This document shows positions 48,979-60,061 of a stretch of DNA of 64,000 bases, piece by piece. The notes beneath the pieces are model-generated. The model worked only from the letters and a program-made list of their open reading frames with translations, was not told where the DNA came from and ran no database searches. The number at the start of each line of letters is the position of its first letter. Position 1 is the stretch's first letter. The position numbers and the translations under genes were made by a program. This DNA is from Parasponia andersonii (taxonomy: Eukaryota; Streptophyta; Magnoliopsida; Rosales; Cannabaceae), in contig JXTB01000092.1 in assembly GCA_002914805.1 (NCBI GenBank), positions 1,014,278-1,078,277 of the forward strand, given 5' to 3'.

Positions 48979-50779
48979 TGTTGGTAAATTGACGTAACAC
49001 TTAGAAAAATCATGTATGCATACAGATATGGAAAGTACATGATTATATCATGAACGCAACGGAAAAATTAGCGGATTTAGGTTTTAAAATTTTACATGAA
49101 AATAGTTTTCATAACCATAAAATACACATGCACCATATACAGGATCATGTACAAAATAAATCAAATCTAGATACAAAATCCTAGAGATGAGATTAGGTTT
49201 ACCTCTTGTAGCGTATTCCTCCTTGATCTCCTTATTGATGGTGATCAAACCTCTAACCGTCGATCTTCTTGTCTATACTCTTTCTCTTGGTTGATGAGGC
49301 GAGTGGGCACCAAGTCGAAACTTTCGTTAGAGAATGATCAAGAATACCTTCTTGATCCAATGGAACATCGGGACATGAGATGGGACTGTAAGATAGTAGG
49401 AAACTTTTTCTCTCCTCTCTTTCTCAGCCTTGGGCGATTTTCCTCCCTCTCTCCCTGTGTCTATGCGTGTAACTCTCTTAGAGTTATAGTACAGTTTTTT
49501 CTCTTATATATCTTATATATATGGGACTCAAAACTGCTAACTCTAGTCCAATTAGGATTGGGCTTGTTCTCCAATTTGAACTTTGGGTGTATTTTTATAA
49601 ATATGTCCAACTCATAAAACTTATTTATAAAAATACCAACTTCTGTGTAGAATTATTATTTAACACAATTTCATGAAACTAATTTCACAAATACCACCAA
49701 CCAATTAATGAGCCTAATTGAGCTAGACAAGAGACTTAATGGATCCAAATACTCTAAGCTCTAATAATATGATAAATACATAATAACTCTGATTATGGTA
49801 TTTATATAAATATTATTAGTAAAGGGGACACTCCACTAAAGGCCCAATACTGCACTCTTAGATTAAATATCATGCCTTTTATAGAGATTTAATCAATTAA
49901 TCTTGATTAACCGATCAATCTAGCATATTCTATACCACATATAGAATCCCTATACAATGCCATAGTTGGATTGATGAAATTACCGTAATACCCCTCTAAT
50001 ACCTATTTACCTTTAAATTTCTATCTTTCTATAAGGAATAATGTTGTCGATAATTTTCTTCTCAATAGCCATTTAGACAAAATTATCAACCAATTCACAA
50101 AGTGAATACTAAGATCTTAGATTTAATTATTCCATAAATCTTGAAAGAACCTAAAGTGACATTAATATATAGTGTCCTTAACTATTTAGTGTTCCCATCA
50201 ATTCATAAGCTATAACCTCCAATATGCTAGAGTTCACCTTTAATTTCATAGAGGTTAGTCTTTTAACAAATCAAAAGGCTATATAACCCATGAAAGCAAG
50301 TCCAGTCAAACATCAAGGATTAAGATCTATATGCTAAGAGCTAGTTTGTGATAATATATGAATTGAGTTACGGTACTCCAATTCTTTATATTACCTGGTC
50401 CAGTTTAATACACTTAACTTGTTTTTGTTGTATTAGTATTTCTATCAGAAGTCAGATACTTCAATGATTTGAGACACATAATTCCCGTTGAGATAGACAG
50501 ACACTACAATCTATAGTAAATAAAGTTTTCCATATTTATTTACAGATTGTAAACTACTTCATTTAGACTTAGATAAAGAAACAAGTCTCCCAATAATTAA
50601 CACTTAATCATATTTGTTTTTTTATACACATATAAAGTCATGGAATCTTTTTTAGATGAATAAATTATTCAACTAAGATAGTTTAATCTAGCAAATATCA
50701 TAATTACATATAAGAGAAAGTTGTTTATACTCAAAAGGGTAAAATTAGAAATTTGCTTTTTAAGAAAAAAATCCCAACA
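48979..50779 (-). repeat. 5' LTR of the inner copia element
   Basis: 1801 bp, from tgttggtaaattgac to aaaaaatcccaaca in + reading. It is followed by aagac (50780-50784), the partner of 41331-41335. Confidence 0.92.
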
Positions 50780-50784
50780 AAGAC

Positions 50785-53700
50785 ACCAATAATGGTCTCG
50801 TTATATCATGGTCGATCAACTTTATGGAGGAACGTATTAGATCGCTATATTTGGTATATACAACGACAAAAATGATTTGGGATAAAGTAAATCTAGCTTA
50901 CTCAGACATGGAGAACTCAGCTCAGCTTTGTGAATTACGAGACCAAGCTCGAGATCTCAAACAAGGCAAGTAAACTATCAATAACTACTACAGAGCTTTC
51001 ACTAAGCTTTGGCAGGAACTAGATGTCTTTTAACCTTTTGATTGATGCAGTAATTACGCTAAAAAAATACTCCAAGCTAGTGGAGAAGACTAGAATCTAC
51101 AACTTCCTTGCCAACCTCAATAAAAAGCTCGATGAAATTCAAAGACGGATGCTTGGATCTTGACTTTTACGATGAGATATTTGCTAAAGTTCACCGAGAA
51201 GAATGTTAATGCCTCCAAATCAGAAAGAATATAAATTACAACTAACTATTGAAGCCTCTGCTTTTTCTGCAAGAGATAAATCGAGGAGACAGTGCTGGCT
51301 TGCAATCTCGTAAAAGAAATCTTTTGTGTGATTACTGCCAGAATACAAATCACACTAAAGAGAGGTGCTGGAAACTGCATGGAAAGCTGCCAACCATAGA
51401 GAATAAATGGCGACCAGGAAGTCGTGCATTGCCGGTTATGTCGAGCAAAGAAAGAAGATGATGTTGGTGGACTTGGCTTGAGCAAGGACCAACTACAACT
51501 ACTCCATAAATTATTAACCCCTGAAAATGGTCCCAACTCATCGTTTGTGGCCTAGAAAGGTATAAGAAAGCCCAACATCTCTTTGATAGCTCAGAAAGGT
51601 ATTTTTTCTACCCTAAGTTGCAGAAGTAGTGAAAAAGAATTATGGCCAATAGATTCTAGAGCTACAGATCACATGATAGGTGGTGCCCATTTATTTTCAA
51701 CTTATACTCCAATAAATGATCTCTTGAAAGTGAAAATTACTGATGGCTCTTTTTCTCTAATATTTGGAATGAGAACAATTAAAATTGATTCTATCTTTGT
51801 CTTAAAACTAATTTTACATATTCCAAAGCTTTCTTGCAATTTATTATCTGTCAATAAATTCTCAAAAGACAATAATTGCAAAGTTATCTTCTCACAAAAT
51901 CAATGTATTTTTTAGGACTTGATTTCAGGGACAAAGATTGGCAATGCTAGGGAGTACGAGGGGCTATATTTTTTTGGCAAAAATTTCTAAGAGAATAAAC
52001 ATACTTACTATATTAGTGAGGATTCTGCTTAAGTAAGGAGGGACAACATTGTGCCGTGACACTTTAAGTTAGGTCATTCCAGTTTCCTTGTTTAAAGCAC
52101 CTATTTTTGTCTCTATTTAAAAATTATGATGAGTTTCAGTGTGAAGTATGTCCATTAGCTAAACATCAAAGGACAATGTTTAAATCCAGACCTTATACAG
52201 AAACTGAACCTTTTAGTATTGTACATAGTGATATTTAGAGACCTTCATAGTCTCAAAATATTTATTTCAAATGTTGGTTTATAACTTTTATCGATGATCA
52301 TACTCGATTATATTGAGTTTATTTACTCAAAGAAAAATCTGATGCCACACAAATCTTTGAGAATTTTCATAAAATGGTTAAAACTTAATTCTCTACTAAT
52401 GTTAAAATCCTTCACACTGATAATGGAAAGAAATATTTCAACCAAATTTTAGGAAGTCACTTAAGTGAAAATGGTATTGTATATCATAGTACTTGTCCTA
52501 ACACCTCTCAACAAAGTGGGATTGCTGAAAGAAAAAATCAATACCTTTTAGAAGTTGCTAGGTCCATCATGTATACTACCAAAACTCCAAAATCTTTCTC
52601 GGGAGATGCTGCCTCAACTACCTATTATCTCATAAATAGAATCCCAACTAATACTCTTAATTTTCAAACCCCAATTAATGTCTTTTTAAAAAATTTTCCT
52701 AAATCACAAATGGAAAGTGAGTTATCTTTAAAAGTCTTTAATTGTACTACATTTATTCATAATCATGAAATCAATAGAAAGAAACTTGATCCAAAGGCTT
52801 TTAAATGCATTTTTGTGGTGTATGCGGGAAATCAAAAAGGGTATAAGCGTTACTCTCCTGAAAAGAAAAAATGGTTTGTGTTGATAGAAGTCACTTTTTT
52901 TTGAAAATAAACTGTCCTTTTCCAAAGATAGAAAATTTCTAGAATATATCTTTTGACACCTTACCTTCTACTATTTTTAAGTCTGAAATGAATCAAATAT
53001 TTTACAAATTTCCAACCCTAATAATGGGAACAACTTGGACAATGAACCTCAAAAAGAAATAGTGATTCATAATAGGAGCAAAACTTCTAACCAAAAAGAC
53101 CAGCAATACTCTCCTTACTAAAGCCCATCAAGCCTTTCATTTATTCTCGCTGGAAGAATCAACAAAGAATTGAAATTCCTCCTCCTTCTGAATCACACCA
53201 AGAATCTACCCCTGACTCATGTACTTCAAAAGTTCTATTTCCTGAAAATAACACTAATGATTTGCCTATTGCTTTGAGAAAAGATGTTCGCTTATATACT
53301 CAATGTCTTATAGCTCAAGTGGTTAAATATGATCATTTATCCCCATCTATGAGGACTTTTGTGGTTAAATTAGAAGAAGTGGAAATCCCAAAAAATATTG
53401 AGGAAGCTCTCAAAAAGGAAAAATGGTATAGAGCTGTAAAAGATGAGATGGAAGCCCCAAAACATAACAAAATATGGGCGATTGTCACAAAACCCAAAGA
53501 TGTTGTATCCACTGGGTGTAAATGGGTATTTACTATAAAATATTAGTTAGAGGGTCCGTTGAAAGATATAAGGCCAGGTTGGTTGTAAAGGGATTCACAC
53601 AAATATTCAGGATAAACTATCATAAAAATTTTGCCCCTGTAACCAAACTCAATACTGTTTAGGTCCTCTTTTCTTTGGCTGTAAATCTCGATTTGCCTTT

Positions 53701-54909
53701 CCAACAACTTGATATTAAAATTACCTTTTTGAATAGAGATCTCTCAGAAGAAGTGTACATGGATCTTCTACCAGGATTCGAAAATATAGGAACTTCAGGG
53801 CAAGTGTGCAGACTAAAAAAATCCTTATATGGCCTCAAGCAATCACCCATGGCTTGGTTTGAAACATTCACTAGAGTAATTCACAAACAAGGATATCAAC
53901 AAGCTCATACAAATCATACCCTCTTCTACAAATGCAAAGGTTAAAAATCAACTATACTTATTACATATGTTGATGATATTATTATAATTGGAGATGATAT
54001 TTTTGAAATGAGGTCCTTGAAGAAGAAACTTGCAGATAAATTCGAAGTTAAAGACTTGGGCCTATTAAGGTATTTTCTGGGTATAGAGATTGCTAAAAAC
54101 AAATCTGGCATCTCTATAACCCAAAGAAAATATGTTCTTGATCTACTTCAGGAAATATGATTACTTGGATACAAGTCAGTTGATACTCCTATTGATCTAA
54201 ATATTAACATGAATAGTCATAATATGAGTACACCTATGGACAAAGGTAGATACCAACATCTAGGGGGAAGTTAATCTACTTGTCCCACACAAGAACTGGT
54301 ATAGAATTCGTAGTTAGCCTAGTAAGCCAATTCATGCATGCACCAAATGAGGAACACCATGATGCTGTTATAAGAATTTTGAAGTATCTGAAAGGTAGCC
54401 TTTGCAGATTTTTTAAGAAAGGAGAATCTCAAGGAATTGAAGTCTATACTGATACTGATTAGGCAAGATCTATTGATGATAGAAAATCTATCTCTGGTTA
54501 CTGTTCCTATGTTTTGTGGAATTCGGTAATTTAGAGAAGCAAGAAGCAAAGTGTTGTGGCAAGAAGTAGTGCAGAAGCTAAACTGTGCTCCTTGGCCAAT
54601 GTAGTGAGTGAAATAATTTGGCTGAAGCTACTACTTGAAGAATTAAACACTTTACTAGAGTCTCCTATGAAGGTGTTTTGTGATAAGGCAACTATCAATA
54701 TGGCTCATAATCCTATTCATTATAATCGGACCAAACATATTGAAGTTGGTCGTCACTTCACAAAAGATAAGATTGAAGGAGTTCTTTGTATCTCTTATGG
54801 GAACAACACGGAACAAACTACAGATATTTTAACCAAAGGACTATCTAGAGCTCTATTTGAAAAGATGGTGAGCATGTTTGGACTATTTAATCTATATAAT
54901 CTAGCTTAA
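50785..54909 (+). pseudogene. Outer copia gag C-terminal part and pol relic
   Basis: Gag resumes after the nested insertion (MIWDKVNLAYSDMENSAQLC) and contains a zinc knuckle CDYCQNTNHTKERC (about 51331-51372). Protease: DSRATDHM in place of DSGATDHM (near 51650), so the catalytic loop is altered. Integrase: FIDDHTRLY, ILHTDNGKKYF and GIAERKNQYL (about 52140-52700). RT: MEAPKHNKIWAIV, LYGLKQSPMAWF and the active site YVDDIIIIGDD (about 53450-54100). RNase H: RILKYLKGS, EVYTDTD and ending DILTKGLSRALF before the stop at 54909. Multiple stops and frameshifts show it is inactive. Confidence 0.88.
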
Positions 54910-54916
54910 GAGGGAG

Positions 54917-55512
54917 TGTTAAAAAACACGTATGCCTAGTGGAGACAAAAGCCAAATAACACCGAGTTTTAAGGATATTCTTGTATTTTTAAATACTTTT
55001 TATTTGTTTACTTTAGTATTGTTTTATTTCTTCTTTTATGGCTGTTTCTATTTCGTACCCTAAGGCTAATATATTGTATATATACTCATCCTTTCTATGT
55101 AAATGATATAGTGAAATATTCAAGGCTTCGTGGTTACCGCTTTTTTTAGTTATCCATTTATAATACAATGTGCTCTTCTTTCCTTTTTGTGGTTTTTCCC
55201 ATTGGGTTTTATACAAAACGGTTTTTAATAAGGCATTGTTGGGAGGTTAAGGCAATAGTTTTGTTTCGGCATAACTATCTGGCTCCTCCTAGGGTTGTTT
55301 TCAGCTGCTATTATTTTCCATTTTAAAGATTGTATTTTTCAAACATTTTTTACCTTTTTTATTTTTATTTTCTTTTATTTAATAAATTACCGGAGAGTTT
55401 CTTAGTTTTTTTTTTTGTAGGAACCTAAGTTATTTCCTCTAAGTACCATTTAGCAAAAAAAAAAAAAAAGATATAGTGAAAAATAATCATTATTCTTAAC
55501 TTAATCTCTACA
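54917..55512 (+). repeat. 3' LTR of the outer copia element, interrupted
   Basis: Starts tgttaaaaaacac after a polypurine tract and ends ctctaca before ttagt. Without the 353-bp insert and its 12-bp duplication it is about 231 bp, matching the 234-bp 5' LTR. Confidence 0.88.
55105..55481 (+). mobile_element. Poly(A)-tailed retroposed insert in the 3' LTR
   Basis: The 12-base phrase gatatagtgaaa occurs at 55105-55116 and again at 55470-55481, where the uninterrupted 5' LTR has it once. Between them lie 353 bases ending in a run of 15 A. A long direct repeat plus a poly(A) tail is the signature of LINE-machinery retroposition. The insert contains gtggtttttcccattgggtt, a phrase common near the R-U5 of plant copia LTRs, so the source may be a copia transcript. 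No ORF. Confidence 0.75.
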
Positions 55513-55517
55513 TTAGT

Positions 55518-56738
55518 TGTTATCATTTAATTAGTGTATTAAAACTTACTACAAAAGATTAAATATTATCACCAATTGAGTGATGACAAATCACATATCA
55601 CATATATTAGTATTAAAAATTTAATACAAAAGTTAGTAAATTAAGGATTATCTATATATATATTTCATCAAGTAATCTTAAAGAGTACTAAAAGTCTCAT
55701 TTAAGTTTGTTTTAAACAAAGATAAAAAAAAAAACAAAGATAAAACAAATGAAACAAAGAAGTGCCAAGAGTCAAACTAATTAAACATGGAAAGTGTAAT
55801 ACTCTGCACTGGTGGATACACAGCACGACAAGAGTAGGTAAGTGCCCTCCTCAAATTTTATTTATTTTTAGTGATTTTTTTAATTAAATTTTTGAAAATT
55901 TATAGATATGTTCCTCCTCATTTTAGTTTTGCACTTACGTAGTTAGCTATAGTTTAGGTTAAAGTCCCTAAATTTTAGTTTTTTTGCTTTTAGGACCCAA
56001 ATTTTTATTTTTTAATATTTAAATCCTCAATCTTCCATTTGACTTGTATTTTTTGTGTTTTAGTTTTGTATAAGATTTTTATGTTAAAAATAATCCTGGG
56101 TCCGCCACCCGGCTAATTTCAGAGACTTTTTAAAAAAAAAATAATAAAAGTGGGGATTTAAAGTGTAATTAGTTTCAGGATATTTAACCACCCATATAAC
56201 TCAAAAAGTTGCTAAATTGATTATTGGGAGGACCAGGAGGTTAATAAATACCACTAACTTATTTCTTAATTTATTATTATTATTATTTTCTTTTTTCTTT
56301 TTTCTTTTTTTTTTTGAGGAAAATAAGTATTATTTCGCAGTACTTTCTATTGTTACATCTCGTTCCGTCCAGCTCCCAACTCTGAAGCTCCCTGAGGAAT
56401 ACCATTTTAACTGCTTGACCCCGGAGCTAGCTTAGGTTGCAAATTACATACTTTGAATAATGTTAAAATATTGATTCCCAGCCAAAAAAAAAAAAAAGTT
56501 AAAATATTGATTGTGAAAGGAGTGTTAATTAAATGGATCATTGAAATACATAGATTGGAACGGGAGTTGGAAATGACAAACGAATTGTGCATTTAAAAAA
56601 ATCATTTGACCGTAGGACCTTACTGCACATCGACACAGAATGGCGTATACGTACCTAACGCCCATTATAATTCAGCTACTTTATCTTATATGTTAGTTGA
56701 CTCACTAGCTCTAGGCATGTTCCTTCTTCAGCACTAAG
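55518..56738. other. Intergenic DNA with a probable short MITE
   Basis: Within it, 55807-56115 starts cactggtggatacacag and ends tgggtccgccacccgg; these are imperfect inverted repeats of the GTGGCGGACCCAG type typical of hAT-like MITEs. The rest is A/T-rich with (ATT)n near 56273. No gene is recognised. Confidence 0.45.
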
Positions 56739-58783
56739 TGTCACGCCCCAAGACCTACTCCTATCGATAAACCTTATAGATACGAAATATTTCGAATTTA
56801 ATCGTTATAAAAAAAAATCTAAAGAGATTAATTAATACCCAAAATATCTCATCATAACAAAACACTAAATCAATCTAAACCATCACTAATAATTTGCTAA
56901 ATCCATAATAACAAAAGAAACTAAAACCATAACAATAATCTAGTATATCTCAAATAACCAATAATGCCTCAAAATGAAAACTATACAGTATAATAGCTCT
57001 AAATAATAAATCTGAGTCCTTAAACGATCTTCTTCAAATATGAGTTCTACTTATTGACTATTTTCTGAATCTGAAAATATTAAAGAATTAAAGAGTGAGC
57101 TCGATAGCCCAGTAAGTAATCAATAATCTTTACTAGTTGGATCAAGCATATGCTATCTGAAATATTTCGTAAACATTTTTTGTTGAGCTACTTAATTTCA
57201 AAACTAATATCTTTCAATATAACATTTGAAATCGGTTAGAAATAATTTACAAAAATATAATAGATTTCAAACCTAAAGTTTCAATCTCATTCAAAAGCTG
57301 GTAACACTTTCAAATTCTACTCTACAGTATTTAAATGACTATGACCACACTTAACCTCTACGGCTAGGTCCATATTTACTACATTTAACCCCTGTAGCTA
57401 GGTCCAAATTTACTATATTTAACTCATATAGCTAGGTCCATATTCAGTACGTACTGTCCACATTTAACTCCTGTGTAATAGGTCCACATTACATAGTCAA
57501 TTGAAGAGTGCTTTTAACACATTCATATTCAATATGGTTCAAAAAGTGATAAACTCTCAAATGATTCGACAATAATATCAATCATAATCTTGAACCGTAT
57601 TTTCTTAAAGAAGACAATATAATTCGATCAAAGCAGATTTTCTCCAAAAATAACTTATTTGAAGTAAATATTTTGGATTAATAAGTACATACTTTTATTC
57701 AAAAAGAATAAATAAAAATTAACTTTTATAAAATAAAAGTAACTAATAAAGATGAAAGATTACTTACCTGTTCGTTAATCTAATCAATCCAACAATAATT
57801 TACTAGGTACTACAAGAACCTATAATTATAACAAGAATCATATATAAATATTAAATACTTAACAGGTACCTTAAATTATGCCTAATACAATGTCTATCTC
57901 ATTGCCCATGCACACTTGATACATTCGCTATATTATTTTGCATAACCTCTGCAGCAAAACTCATAACAATTCCAAATTGATTCTAAAAATTGTGAAACTT
58001 GGAAGAAAATTTAGACAAGTGATTAGAGTCTTAAAAGTGCCAAGAATATAGCCGTAGGATCCATAGGTGAGTCCCACGACATTAAGAAAGTCGCTGCCAT
58101 GTTTTGCTCTAAATACCAAAAATTACAAAAATTTTTCAGATTCACATTGCTCACTTTGAAAGACTATATCTCTCTGGTATAAGTCCGTTTTTGACAATTA
58201 TATACCGTTAGAAAGCTTATCGAATAAACTTTCCAAATATGACCCTATTAGACTACTAGAAGCTACTGAAAAATCTGTCGCAGTCTCTATTGCGCTTTAT
58301 TGTTCTAGACCAAAATTCAAAAATCTATAACTTTTAATTTAGACATCCAAATCACATAATTTTGGTCTTATTTTAAACCTTATAGTGAGAGTAATTAATC
58401 AAAATATAAATGAACCCCAGAATTATGCCTGAAACAAAAAGATATTTAAAGAATTCTAAACCCTAGATAATAGATTAACCCTAAGAATTCCAAATAATCG
58501 ATTGATAATTGATGGAGAGGAATTCTTTACTTTAGAGAATTGACAATCAACTTTCTTGTAATCCTTTCTCTTCTCATAAGCTTTCAGCTATTCTCCTCTC
58601 CTTTTGTAGAGCGTTATTTTTTTTTTTGTCAGAGACTCTAAAAGATGATACGTATAGGATTTCTTATTCTTCAAAATTACTGAATTGTCCTTGTTTAATA
58701 AACTAAAATCTTGGTCTTTTTGTCCTTTTATCCTTTCATGTATTTATTTTCTTTTTCTTTTATTCGAGGTATGGGTTATTACA
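56739..58783 (+). repeat. Solo LTR (gypsy-type), about 2.0 kb
   Basis: Starts tgtcacgccccaagacc and ends gggttattaca, standard ends for plant gypsy LTRs. Flanking pentamers ctaag (56734-56738) and gtaag (58784-58788) differ at one position, consistent with an old target duplication. A three-fold tandem phrase (aacycctgtagctaggtcca type) occurs near 57350-57490. No internal retroelement genes are present on either side, so it is probably the product of LTR-LTR recombination. Confidence 0.65.
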
Positions 58784-59874
58784 GTAAGGATTGAAAATTA
58801 AAATTAAAAAAAGGAAAATGAAAAAGAACAATATTGACTCTTTAGATTTGTTCTTGGAGATAATCGGACCAAATACGTAATTCTTTTTACGGACAACAAG
58901 TTAAATTAATTTTGTGTGCGCGAAATAGAACATGAAATTAATTTTCTCCATTTACTTCGTCAACCGACTATCATGCATATGAGAAAAAAGCTAAGTAGCA
59001 AGACCACGAGAAGATACGGAATGGCTATTTGGTTTTTATCGTGTTTATAAAGTAATGAGCCCGTTGCATATCAACGTCGAAAAGTCAAGCTTCAACACAC
59101 AATAATGAACAATATTGATTTAAGCGCTAATATACGTGTACATCATAAAATAAAAAGTCAAGCTTCAACCTAAAACACCGAACAACATTCAAATTTAGAC
59201 ACCAATATATTATTGTAAGATAGAAAACGTAAATAGGGCTTATTATCATGGGGCGCTTGAATTTATAAAGACTGAGCTACGTACTTTACTCAATTAGTTA
59301 ATATTTTTATTTCAACCTTGATCAAGCCCTTGGAAAGAGCTAATTACCTAACGAGTCGTGTACATGAGATCTAAAAACTGGATCCTGTGATGTTTGGACG
59401 AATGTGCGGGCCTAGGATTATTTCGTGATAGGTTGAAAATTCCTTGAACTCTCGAGATATGCTTCCTAATAATACTAACACAGAAATAAAGACCCGGTAA
59501 CATTGAAATGGTTGAGTACTCTATTTCTATAGTAACACAAAGATAAAGACCAACAAGACTCCTGGAAACCACACGTTGAATTCATGTGAAAGTGACATTC
59601 ATGTTCTCTTCTAAAACGAACATGTCGATCCATCAAACTAGGTTTTAATTTGAAAAATAATTATAGTAAAGGACCAGCAAACTTGTTTTAAAGTAGCAAT
59701 GCGTCGTATTTTGTCCCATAAAAGGACACACCCAAGGAAAGAAAGAAAAGGAAAGAAACAACAATTCAGTTAATAAAAGTTAAATATTTTTCGGGGTCAG
59801 ACCTTGTGTTCCTATTAATTAATGAAACCTGTGATTAATTAAAGTAAAGTAGAGAAAAATTAGAATTATGATTA
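58784..59874. other. Intergenic DNA, nothing recognised
   Basis: A short phrase (aaaaagtcaagcttcaac) occurs twice near 59080 and 59153, a small diverged duplication of about 70 bases. No gene or known element is recognised. Confidence 0.4.
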
Positions 59875-60013
59875 GATTATAAAGAGTGCATAAGTGCAAG
59901 AGTTATTACAACACTGTATATGTATCGAAGTCTTGATGGGTAGTCGATATAGACAAAGATATTTCCCATAATATTCTTGTCACGTTAGTGGTTACAGAGA
60001 TAACGTACTAACA

Positions 60014-60061
<48 letters not shown>

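Larger units (their letters stand above)
41336..50779 (-). mobile_element. Inner Ty1/copia element, non-autonomous, nested in the outer gag
   Basis: Two long LTRs (48979-50779 and 41336-43096) bounded by TGTTGG...CCAACA and flanked by a perfect aagac duplication (41331-41335 and 50780-50784). Minus-strand primer-binding sequence tggtgtcaagagc (48976-48964) resembles the tRNA-Met site. Only protease/GAG-pre-integrase and integrase relics remain (44794-43213); no gag, RT or RNase H is recognisable. The interior is otherwise extremely AT-rich with a GC island at 48140-48655. LTR divergence is well below that of the outer element, so it inserted later. Confidence 0.9.
40704..55512 (+). mobile_element. 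Outer Ty1/copia LTR retrotransposon (interrupted)
   Basis: LTRs at 40704-40937 and 54917-55512 (the latter with an insertion), a primer-binding site for initiator tRNA-Met (tggtatcaaagcc, 40938-40950), a polypurine tract (aagagggag, 54908-54916) and a ttagt target duplication. Coding order is gag, protease, integrase, RT, RNase H, as in copia elements. It is split at 41335/50780 by a younger copia element on the other strand. LTRs differ by roughly one base in four or five by eye, so it is old, and pol is full of stops. Confidence 0.9.

Noticed and set aside
60016..60058. CRISPR-like or other array
   Set aside because: Simple trinucleotide microsatellite in a eukaryotic genome with no repeat-spacer structure.
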